Source of the DNA: UBA11855 sp035297385
Lineage (GTDB): Archaea > Thermoproteota > Bathyarchaeia > Bathyarchaeales > Bathycorpusculaceae
Assembly: GCA_035297385.1 (NCBI GenBank)
Contig: DATGZD010000046.1
Span: 1-55,620 of the forward strand
DNA: 55,620 nt
Direction of reading: 5' to 3'
In this document: one piece after another, positions 25,540 through 32,969 of the stretch
Position numbering within the stretch: the stretch's first letter is position 1
Layout of the letters: every line of letters begins with the position of its first letter
Notes under the pieces: model-generated
Databases searched by the model: none
Told to the model about the DNA's origin: nothing
Seen by the model: only the letters and a program-made list of their open reading frames with translations
Made by a program: the position numbers and the translations under genes

Positions 25540-26244
25540 TCAGACGCCTAAATAAACCTGTTTTATATAGTCGTTGTTGAGCAGTTCTCTGCTTTTGCCC
25601 TCTATAATAATCTTACCTTCCTCTAGGACATACGCGCGGGAGGCAATGTTCAATGAATCACGAATATTCTGTTCAACCAGAAGTATAGTCACGCCGTCAT
25701 CATTAATCATCTCAAGCGTATCAAGAACTTTCTCAACCATTATCGGAGCTAAACCTAAGGATGGTTCATCCAAAATTAGAAGTTGAGGATTACACATTAA
25801 GCTTCGTGCAATAACGAGCATCTGTTGTTCACCACCGCTTAAGTTTTGAGCTAAAATCGTCTCTTTCTTCTTTAACACTGGAAAAATCTGGTACACTCGT
25901 TCTTTTGACTCAGCAACTTTGTTTTTGTCGCTTATTGTGTATGCTCCTAAACGTAAGTTTTCTTCTACAGTCAATCTGGGAAAAATGTCGCGTCCTTCAG
26001 GAATTAAGGTTAAGCCTTTTCTCACGATATCATATGTTGCAAGTTTTTCAATATTTTCATCCTTAAATCGAATGGTCCCAGATTTCGTGGGTAAGAGTCC
26101 TGCGATAGTTCTTACGAGTGTTGTTTTTCCTGCACCGTTTGGTCCAATAATGCTTACTATTTCTTTCTCTCTTACTGTAAAGGAAACATTCCAGAGGATC
26201 TGTACCATGTCGTAGCCTGAATTGAGGTTTTGAACTTCGAGCAT
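25540..26244 (-). CDS. livF: Amino acid ABC transporter ATPase LivF
   Basis: LivF is one of the two ATP-hydrolysing subunits of the importer. The 234-residue protein has Walker A GPNGAGKTT at residues 34-42. It also has the intact signature NLSGGEQQMLVIARSL and Walker B LLILDEPSLGLAP, followed by the switch histidine region replaced by the usual VEQN of LivF proteins. It starts four bases after livG and precedes paaK by 14 bases. Confidence 0.93.
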   Translation of the reverse strand: MLEVQNLNSGYDMVQILWNVSFTVREKEIVSIIGPNGAGKTTLVRTIAGLLPTKSGTIRFKDENIEKLATYDIVRKGLTLIPEGRDIFPRLTVEENLRLGAYTISDKNKVAESKERVYQIFPVLKKKETILAQNLSGGEQQMLVIARSLMCNPQLLILDEPSLGLAPIMVEKVLDTLEMINDDGVTILLVEQNIRDSLNIASRAYVLEEGKIIIEGKSRELLNNDYIKQVYLGV

Positions 26245-26247
26245 TCT

Positions 26248-26982
26248 TTAGTCCTCTTCAAATGAGAATTTCTTGCCTAGATACACTTCTATAACGTCTT
26301 TGTTATTGCAGACATGATCAGGTGGTCCTTCACAGATTTTCTCACCATGATGGAGCACGGTAACTTGCTCACAGAGTCCCATTATTACTTTCATGATATG
26401 TTCAACCATGAGTATTGTTATGCCTTGTTTATTGATGAGTTTGACAAGAGAAATGGCTTCGTCACATTCTTTAGGAGTTAAGCCCGTTAGAAGTTCATCT
26501 AGCAGCAGAAGTTTGGGCTCAGTTGCTAATGCTCTAGCAAGCTGAACGCGTCTGAGTTCTACAACATTCAAGCTTCTGACTGAGAGGCTCAATTTGTCTT
26601 GGCTTAGGCCAACGAAGCTTAGCAGTTCTTTTGCCCTTGTCTCTGAATCGTCCTTTTTTTTGTGTTTTTTGGCAAAGAGTGCAGCGATGCGGACATTCTC
26701 AATGGTTGTCATATCTTGAAAAGACTGTACAGTTTGTGAAGTTTTTGTTATACCTCGTGAACAAATTGTATAAGGAGGTAATTTTGAAATGTCTTCATTC
26801 AGGAACAGAATTTTGCCTGAATCAGGCTTGTAAACTCCACTGATCAGATTGAGTAGGGTGGATTTTCCAGAGCCATTTGGTCCTACTAAGCCTGCAATGC
26901 TGTTTTCTTTTACGTTTAAATCCACGTTTTTTAGTGCTTGAAGTCCCCCAAATTCTTTTGAGACTGCCACGCATTTTAGCAA
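26248..26982 (-). CDS. livG: Amino acid ABC transporter ATPase LivG with altered signature motif
   Basis: LivG pairs with LivF. Walker A is GPNGSGKST and the H-loop is MVEHIMKV. The signature region reads SLNVVELRRVQLARAL instead of the usual LSGG or LSYGEQRR form, and Walker B ends DELLTGL rather than DEP. The pair may therefore have one weakened ATP site. I chose the TTG at 26982 (244 residues), preceded by GGAGAG. The longer frame to 27054 contains its own TATA box, so its extra 24 residues cannot be in the message. It is the first gene of the cluster. Confidence 0.9.
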   Translation of the reverse strand: MLKCVAVSKEFGGLQALKNVDLNVKENSIAGLVGPNGSGKSTLLNLISGVYKPDSGKILFLNEDISKLPPYTICSRGITKTSQTVQSFQDMTTIENVRIAALFAKKHKKKDDSETRAKELLSFVGLSQDKLSLSVRSLNVVELRRVQLARALATEPKLLLLDELLTGLTPKECDEAISLVKLINKQGITILMVEHIMKVIMGLCEQVTVLHHGEKICEGPPDHVCNNKDVIEVYLGKKFSFEED

Positions 26983-27027
26983 TTCTGCTGCTCTCCGAAT
27001 TTGAGCTAAAATGTTACTACCGTATAG

Positions 27028-27034
27028 ATATAAA
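27028..27034 (-). promoter_or_regulatory. livG: Promoter of the livG-paaI cluster
   Basis: TTTATAT on the minus strand, inside AATATTTATATC, would start transcription near 27005. That is about 23 bases before the TTG of livG and just ahead of its GGAGAG site. The box fixes the start of livG downstream of the longer open frame. Confidence 0.65.
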
Positions 27035-27141
27035 TATTCACTGAATTCTCTCAAAAGGAGACTAGAACAGAATCTGTGGACTTTAGGAATTTGAACTGCT
27101 AAAGGTGCTAATCTAAAGTAACGTACATTAGCATGTGAAAG

Positions 27142-27149
27142 TATAAATA
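27142..27149 (+). promoter_or_regulatory. Promoter of the ACT-domain gene
   Basis: TATAAATA on the plus strand predicts transcription from about 27170. Starts at 27150, 27156 and 27165 would then be upstream of the message, which leaves the ATG at 27186 as the likely start. Confidence 0.6.
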
Positions 27150-27185
27150 TTGTTTATGTCAAAAATGGGTTTGGGGAAAAACGAA

Positions 27186-27632
27186 ATGCCTGTACCACAA
27201 GTCAGCGTTTTCTTGGATAATCATCCTGGTTCATTGACCGAAGTCATTGAAAAACTTGATGAAAATCAAATACGTATTTTTGCATTGACCATCGCTGATA
27301 AGGGCGAATTTGGCTTAGTCCGAATGATAGCGGAAGATCCTGCAAAAGCCACCAAACTGTTGGAAGAAGCAGAATTCAATTTAGCTAAAGCTAAGAAAAA
27401 TATCGAAGTAGTGGTTGTCCTTGTAACCGATAAGGATCATATCAGCAGAATAACTAAAACCTTAGGAATCAATGGATTAAACATAGACTATGCTTATTCC
27501 TCGGCCGTACATTTAGACGGAAAATTTGCCTTGGTCTTAAGAGTAAATGATTTAGAAAAAGCAGAAAGAATCCTCAGAGAAAACAATATCAGCACGTTAT
27601 CGCTCGACGATATTAAACGACATTTCGCCTAA
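27186..27632 (+). CDS. Tandem ACT-domain amino acid-binding protein
   Basis: The 148-residue protein consists of two ACT domains. The first begins PQVSVFLDNHPGSLTEVIEKL (residues 4-24). The second begins around residue 72 with IEVVVVLVTDKDHISRITKTLG and includes YAYSSAVHLDGKFALVLRVND. Proteins of this type are commonly next to phenylacetate-CoA ligase and indolepyruvate oxidoreductase genes and are thought to sense amino acids. It is divergent from the livG cluster, so it may regulate it; that is inference. The start follows a GGGG stretch about nine bases upstream. Confidence 0.88.
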   Translation: MPVPQVSVFLDNHPGSLTEVIEKLDENQIRIFALTIADKGEFGLVRMIAEDPAKATKLLEEAEFNLAKAKKNIEVVVVLVTDKDHISRITKTLGINGLNIDYAYSSAVHLDGKFALVLRVNDLEKAERILRENNISTLSLDDIKRHFA

Positions 27633-27669
27633 TGCTATCAAACATCAATTATTAATTCAGGCACCAAAC

Positions 27670-28026
27670 TTGGATCCAAAAATCGTTAAGGCAAGCACGC
27701 TTAAAGAAATCGAAACAAGTGAAAACTGTTCAATTATGGAAACCTGGAGTTCAGACAAAGTTTCAATTGCCCGAGCTAGAGTAAAGCCAGGATTAACAAC
27801 TGAAGCACATTATCTTAAGAATGTTGATGAAATCTACATAATTGTAAAAGGAAAGGGCAGCGTTAAAGCTGGGGATCTTGAGGTGGCTACAGTAATAGCT
27901 GGAGATACGGTTTTCATACCTGCTGGCGTCTGGCAACAAATAACAAATGTTGGAAAGACGGACTTAGTTTTCTATTGCGTTTGTACACCTCGATTTACTC
28001 AAGAGTCCTACCACAGCGGGCACTAA
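27670..28026 (+). CDS. Small single-domain cupin protein
   Basis: This 118-residue protein is a single cupin barrel. ARVKPGLTTEAHYLKNVDEIYIIVKGKGSV matches cupin motif 1, with a histidine and glutamate as possible metal ligands. GDTVFIPAGVWQQITNVGKTDLVF matches motif 2, where glutamine stands in place of the usual histidine. It starts with TTG, 37 bases after the ACT-domain gene. Substrate or ligand is unknown. Confidence 0.85.
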   Translation: MDPKIVKASTLKEIETSENCSIMETWSSDKVSIARARVKPGLTTEAHYLKNVDEIYIIVKGKGSVKAGDLEVATVIAGDTVFIPAGVWQQITNVGKTDLVFYCVCTPRFTQESYHSGH

Positions 28027-28111
28027 CCATAGGTGGAATAATAGGCATGGTAAACTGCAGCTTTTCAAGAATCAAGCAAAGTCTTGATAAATTCAGAAGA
28101 GTTTTTTACTA

Positions 28112-28117
28112 TTATAA
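28112..28117 (+). promoter_or_regulatory. Probable promoter of the SGNH hydrolase gene
   Basis: TTATAA at 28112-28117 would start the message near 28140. This gives a short leader with AGAAGGGA (28145-28152 area) before the ACG at 28158. It argues that coding does not begin in the open frame further upstream. Confidence 0.45.
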
Positions 28118-28157
28118 CCTTGGTTCAATAAACCTTCACAAGTAGAGAAGGGATAAA

Positions 28158-28817
28158 ACGACAAGAACTAAACTTTCAGCCGTACTACTCATTATACTTA
28201 TAATCGTATTAGGCTTAGGAATACTACTAACACAAAAGGCACCTCACAACACAATTAGAGTTGCTTGTTTAGGCGACAGCACAACTGCATCTACTGAATT
28301 CTCAGATTATCCAAAAATCTTGCAGAGTATGCTTGGAACTAATTATTTAGTGGGAAATTTTGGTGTCATCACTGCAACGGTTCTCTTGAACACAAATAAA
28401 CCCTACCTCAACCAGTCATCGTTTGAAAACGCACAGAATTTCAGACCTAACATTATCATCATAATGCTTGGAACAAATGATGCTCAAGTAAACAATTATC
28501 TCTCAATTGACAAATTCAAGCATGACTACGAAGAGTTGATCAATAGAATATCAGCTTCAACGAGCAACGCACGAATATTTCTTGTAAAGCCCCCTCCAAT
28601 TTTCAAGAATACTCTAAACCTTAGCAATACCAACCTTGTGGAAGGTGTAATTCCCAGAATCGAACAACTTTCTAATGAACGAAGTTTACCCCTTATTGAT
28701 GTTTATGATATACTTATCAAGCATCCTGAATGCTTTGCTGACGGTGTACATCCAAATTATGATGGAGCAAAAGTCATAGCTAGTGAAATATATAGAGCAA
28801 TTGTAAACGATAGTTGA
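28158..28817 (+). CDS. Secreted or membrane-anchored SGNH/GDSL hydrolase, probable ACG start
   Basis: The protein is a GDSL-type esterase. The catalytic serine is in VACLGDSTTAS, the block III segment is MLGTNDAQ and the catalytic D-H pair is in DGVHPNYDGAK near the C-terminus. A hydrophobic anchor or signal peptide (LSAVLLIILIIVLGLGILL) precedes the GDS motif. The first canonical start, TTG at 28320, would remove both anchor and catalytic serine. Upstream of the anchor the frame has no ATG, GTG or TTG back to an in-frame TAG at 28143. ACG at 28158, after AGAAGGG, gives MTRTKLSAVLL, a normal signal start (219 residues). The substrate is unknown. Confidence 0.8.
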   Translation, partial: TTRTKLSAVLLIILIIVLGLGILLTQKAPHNTIRVACLGDSTTASTEFSDYPKILQSMLGTNYLVGNFGVITATVLLNTNKPYLNQSSFENAQNFRPNIIIIMLGTNDAQVNNYLSIDKFKHDYEELINRISASTSNARIFLVKPPPIFKNTLNLSNTNLVEGVIPRIEQLSNERSLPLIDVYDILIKHPECFADGVHPNYDGAKVIASEIYRAIVNDS

Positions 28818-28885
28818 AACTATGTTAGAATGAAGACAGATGGTATTCTTTTTCACGCGTGTTCTCGCACAGAGGAGACGCTCAG

Positions 28886-30379
28886 CTATCTATTGGAGTT
28901 AAGGGAAATTTCTCTAAATCTCTGAAAATCCTCACTAAGGAATTGTTCTGGAGTAAGCTGCCAGTTCCAATTGTTCGAACTCGCTCCTGGTCTATTCATT
29001 CTTGATTCTGAACCAAGTCCAAGAATATCTTGTACAGGAATGAGGCTTAAGTTAGCTATTGAATCTTGAGCTAATTTGATAAGCTCCCAGTGCACATTAT
29101 CTTCTTCTACATGTTTCCCTATTACATTAAATAGAGTATTTTTCTGTTCAATAGAAGCTTCCTCAGTGAACCAACCTCGGGCAGTATTAGTATCATGTGT
29201 TCCAGTGAAAACAACAGAGTTTTTGTCATAGTTTGCAGGAAGATAAGGATTGTTTTTTGAACCATCAAACGCAAAAAGTAATACTTTCATCCTAGGAAGC
29301 TTTAGCTCAGTCATAATTTGCCCTACTTTTGGTGTGATCGTTCCCAAATCTTCAGCTATGAATGGCAAGCTTCCAAAATGTTTGGCCAACAATTCGAAGA
29401 ATTTTTCTGAGGCAGCTTTGACCCAATGTCCATTTTTGGCGTTTTTGTTAGAAGCAGGTACTTGCCATGAAGAGATGAATCCTCTAAAATGATCCAACCG
29501 TAGCATATCAACCAATTTTAGGCTCTGTGCTATGCGCTTTATCCACCAGTCAAAAATACAATTCTGATTGCTCCATTTGTATACTGGATTACCCCATAGT
29601 TGTCCGTCTTTGCTAAAGTAATCAGGTGGAACGCCAGCAACGAGAAAGGGTTTTTTCTCTGAGTCCAACTTGAATATTTCTTGATGAGTCCAAACATCGA
29701 CGCTTTCATAGCTTAAGTAAAATGGCATGTCTCCAATTATACTTACTTTTTTCTTCTGAGCGTAGGCTTTAAGGTTTTTCCATTGTTCGAAGAAGAGAAA
29801 CTGAGCAAACCTTTCATATTCAACCTGTCGTTTGAGTGATTCCCTTTTCTTAATTAGTGCTTCCTCATCTCTATCTCGAAGCTGATTTGGCCAAGAAAAC
29901 CAAGGTGTACCGCTGCTTGCAACTAATGCTCTGTATAGCGCGTAGTCTTCTAACCATTCTAAATTCTCATTACAGAAGTCCTCAAAATCATCGGCATGAA
30001 TCTTGTCTTTGATGACAGTTTGAAATGCTTTTTCAATTATCTTATTCTTAGACTGAACTGCAACATCAAAATCAACTCTGCCGTGATTTGAGACATCTAC
30101 TTCTTTAATGGATTCCTGCCTGAGGTATCCTTCTTCGACAATTAATTCTGGATTGACCAGAAGAATATTTCCAGCAAAAGCTGAATCAGGTTGATACGGT
30201 GAGTTGCCATGTTTCAGGCTTGTCGATGTAAGAGGTAAAATGCTCCAGAAACGCTGGTTAATATCTGAAAGTAAATCAATGAACTTATAACTGTAAGGTC
30301 CAAGGTCTCCGATACCAAATCTGGACGGTAAGCTTGTAACATGCAGTAGTATTCCACTTGTTCTTATATCCAGAGGCAA
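28886..30379 (-). CDS. malQ: 4-alpha-glucanotransferase (amylomaltase, GH77)
   Basis: MalQ transfers maltooligosaccharide units between alpha-1,4-glucans. The 497-residue protein matches the usual length. The nucleophile aspartate is in DMLRLDHFRGF, the acid/base glutamate in FIAEDLGTITPKV and the third carboxylate in FTGTHDTNTARGW. The N-terminus RTSGILLHVTSLPSRFGIGDLG is typical. It starts with TTG after a GGAG sequence, eight bases after treY, as the third gene of a GH57-treY-malQ operon. Confidence 0.93.
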   Translation of the reverse strand: MPLDIRTSGILLHVTSLPSRFGIGDLGPYSYKFIDLLSDINQRFWSILPLTSTSLKHGNSPYQPDSAFAGNILLVNPELIVEEGYLRQESIKEVDVSNHGRVDFDVAVQSKNKIIEKAFQTVIKDKIHADDFEDFCNENLEWLEDYALYRALVASSGTPWFSWPNQLRDRDEEALIKKRESLKRQVEYERFAQFLFFEQWKNLKAYAQKKKVSIIGDMPFYLSYESVDVWTHQEIFKLDSEKKPFLVAGVPPDYFSKDGQLWGNPVYKWSNQNCIFDWWIKRIAQSLKLVDMLRLDHFRGFISSWQVPASNKNAKNGHWVKAASEKFFELLAKHFGSLPFIAEDLGTITPKVGQIMTELKLPRMKVLLFAFDGSKNNPYLPANYDKNSVVFTGTHDTNTARGWFTEEASIEQKNTLFNVIGKHVEEDNVHWELIKLAQDSIANLSLIPVQDILGLGSESRMNRPGASSNNWNWQLTPEQFLSEDFQRFREISLNSNR

Positions 30380-30386
30380 TGTTGGT

Positions 30387-32966
30387 TCACTCCTGTAGAA
30401 GCAGAGTGACAGGAAAATCTCGTAATAAATCAGAGACGAGTAACCCGTCTTCTTCTCCGTACTTTCTTGAATTCAACGTTTGACCAGTAAAAGCATCCAC
30501 CCAGTGTTTTGCCATATCCTGGTTAAGACAAATTCGTGAGTTTTTCCACACGTCATCAAGCGGCAGTTCTCCCAATGTTATTAAGCGCGTCATAAATCTT
30601 GGAGCAACAACTATTACAGATTGTCTTCCCTTTTTTCTGCAGAACGAAATCAAGTGGTTTGAGTGACTTCCTTCTATTCTTAACGGTATGTATTTGCCAT
30701 CTTGAAACAGCTCTTTTAATCGTTTTCGTGCTTGGAGTGTCTTGTATATCAAAAATAGTTTAACCCTCCCATCAGAATAATTATCTAGTAACACTCTCAA
30801 CCTGCTAGGTGACTTTTCCTTTATCAAGCGAATTTCATCAAACCGTCTTCTTCTGATATCAAAATCGACAGGGCGGCGATTATCAGGATCCACCATGTTT
30901 AGATCCCATAATTCTGTCCCCTGATAGAAATCTGGTACCCCTGGACTCGTTATCTTGAGCAAGGTTTGAGAAAGTGAGTTGAACATTCCGTAGAATGCAA
31001 TGTTTTTCTGAAAAGCGTTAAAATCTTTAACGAATTCAGGGTCTGATCCGTTCAGAATTTCATTTATGAATGAAGTTACTGCATCTTCGTAGTCCTCGTT
31101 GGGTTCAAACCATGAACTGCTTAGCTTACCCTCTCTAAGTGCCTTAACTATATGATCTTGAACTCTTTTAACGTAGTCAGTGTTTGATACTGAATCGAAG
31201 GGGTATGTTCCTAGAAGCATCTGGTACAAGTAATACTCTTCATTTTTACTGGGTGCCATATTGTCGCGAATTCGTTTCTTTTTTGTTGTGTTGAGTTCGG
31301 TCCACTTCTTTATCCTCTGTCCGAATTCGTTTGGGATTTCGCTAAGAATGTTTAATCTTGCTCTAACGTCTTCGCCTCTTTTTGTATCATGGGTTGCTGT
31401 GGCGTTGATGGAAAAAGGCCATTTCGAATATCTTTTTAGATTGAATTCGTTAAAATCATCTATTGGGATGCCAAAAACATTGGGACTTCCACCAACATCA
31501 TTCAATGACAAAAGCCTATGATAACGATATAACATCGTGTCCTCGAAGCCTTTAGCCATAACTACGCCAGTAAACTGTTGTAACCTCATGAAACAAGCTA
31601 AAGCATCATCCGAGTTTTTGCTTTCTTGTAGGAGTCTTTCTATCATAGATAGTTCAGGTGCAGCTTGTTCATTCCTCTTTAGAGCGATTTGCAAAGTTGA
31701 TTGGATTTGTCGCGCATCATATTCGAGCCAGGTTTCTCGAGAAAGATAGGTTCTGTACACATTAAGGGATGAAACCAGTTCGATAATGGCGGTAGCTAGT
31801 TTTTCTGGGGTTACGTTCTTCCCATAATCACGATTAGTTAACGATTGCGTAAACAAGCGTGATAAGTTCTTTATTTCTCCACCGAAATAGTTCTCAAAAA
31901 TGTGTTTTTTACATTCATAGAGCATAGTATCGTAATCTTTCATGTTATTTGAAAACTCGGTGTAGATTCTGTTAAAGTCGTCTTCGTTTTGCTTATCGAT
32001 AAAGATGCTATTTAGCCAATTAAGAAAATCATACCCGGTTGTTCCTTGGATTGACCAAGAATCGGGTAATTGTTCGGTTCGTGCAAGAATTTTTTCAACA
32101 ATTATGTAGGCGTCAGGACAGTTTTGTTTTAGCATTTTGAGGTATTTTTCTGGATCGCGCAGACCGTCGATGTGATCAACTCTTAATCCTGAGAATTTGG
32201 CTTCATTTGCAAGTTTGAATATTAGTTTGTGAGTTGCTTCGAAGACATCGGGTTGTTCTTGACGAAGACAAATTAACTCTGATATGTCAAAGAAGCGACG
32301 GTAGTTAATTTCACGCAGCGTCCATTTCCAGTAGGCAAGCTTGAAGATTTGCTTGGCGATCAATGTATCCAAGAGTTTAGTATCACTATTGTAGCGATTC
32401 AGCAGCTCTTTCGGCGACAATTTGCTCCTATCCTTAAAGCCATCAGTTACTGAATCAGACTTAAGTGGTAGTTCAAAATTGCCGTGTTTCAGAACAAATC
32501 CATTATTGTACGCAAGCTTGAGCTCACCATGTTTTAAGCAGTCTTGGTATTCTTTGTCTAGGAAAGGTGCTAGAATTTTATTCGTTATGGTTGGATGTTT
32601 CCAATCTACGTCAAAGAAATTATAGAATTTGGAATCAGATCCTCGTTTAATTAAGTCAGATATCATTGGGTTTTCTGCTGTGTAAGCCATATGGTTTGGT
32701 ACGATGTCTTGAATCCAGCTTAATCCATGTTTAGCGGCTTCTTTTATTGTTGTTTCAAAACCGTCTTGTCCGCCTAAACCCTCGTCAATATGTGTGTCGT
32801 CTGTTACATTATACCCGTTAAAGCTTTTTTTAGGTGTCTTGAAAATTGGAGAAGCATAAATATGCGATATTCCAAGCTCAGCTAAATAGGGCACAATTTC
32901 TCTGAGTCTATCAAAACCAAATTTACTGCTTAACTGTATTCTGTATGTTGCAACAGGAACATTCAG
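30387..32966 (-). CDS. treY: Maltooligosyltrehalose synthase TreY, probable CTG start
   Basis: TreY (GH13 family) converts the reducing-end bond of maltodextrins to an alpha-1,1 trehalose linkage. The nucleophile is in GLRVDHIDGLRDP, the acid/base in IIVEKILARTEQLP and the third carboxylate in TATHDTKRGEDVRARL. The first canonical start, GTG at 32894, would omit the family N-terminus. Upstream codons read VPVATYRIQLSSKFGFDRLREI, the expected first strand. The frame then meets CTG (32966) and AAA before the TAA that ends the GH57 gene. CTG gives 859 residues. No treZ is in the window, so maltooligosyltrehalose must be cleaved by something else or stored. Confidence 0.88.
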   Translation of the reverse strand: MNVPVATYRIQLSSKFGFDRLREIVPYLAELGISHIYASPIFKTPKKSFNGYNVTDDTHIDEGLGGQDGFETTIKEAAKHGLSWIQDIVPNHMAYTAENPMISDLIKRGSDSKFYNFFDVDWKHPTITNKILAPFLDKEYQDCLKHGELKLAYNNGFVLKHGNFELPLKSDSVTDGFKDRSKLSPKELLNRYNSDTKLLDTLIAKQIFKLAYWKWTLREINYRRFFDISELICLRQEQPDVFEATHKLIFKLANEAKFSGLRVDHIDGLRDPEKYLKMLKQNCPDAYIIVEKILARTEQLPDSWSIQGTTGYDFLNWLNSIFIDKQNEDDFNRIYTEFSNNMKDYDTMLYECKKHIFENYFGGEIKNLSRLFTQSLTNRDYGKNVTPEKLATAIIELVSSLNVYRTYLSRETWLEYDARQIQSTLQIALKRNEQAAPELSMIERLLQESKNSDDALACFMRLQQFTGVVMAKGFEDTMLYRYHRLLSLNDVGGSPNVFGIPIDDFNEFNLKRYSKWPFSINATATHDTKRGEDVRARLNILSEIPNEFGQRIKKWTELNTTKKKRIRDNMAPSKNEEYYLYQMLLGTYPFDSVSNTDYVKRVQDHIVKALREGKLSSSWFEPNEDYEDAVTSFINEILNGSDPEFVKDFNAFQKNIAFYGMFNSLSQTLLKITSPGVPDFYQGTELWDLNMVDPDNRRPVDFDIRRRRFDEIRLIKEKSPSRLRVLLDNYSDGRVKLFLIYKTLQARKRLKELFQDGKYIPLRIEGSHSNHLISFCRKKGRQSVIVVAPRFMTRLITLGELPLDDVWKNSRICLNQDMAKHWVDAFTGQTLNSRKYGEEDGLLVSDLLRDFPVTLLLQE

Positions 32967-32969
32967 TTT

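Noticed and set aside
28047..28145. Pyrrolysine or other readthrough of the TAG before the SGNH hydrolase
   Set aside because: The other non-canonical-start genes are closed by TAA or TGA as well, so no single recoded codon explains them. A TATA box lies between the upstream ATG and the TAG.
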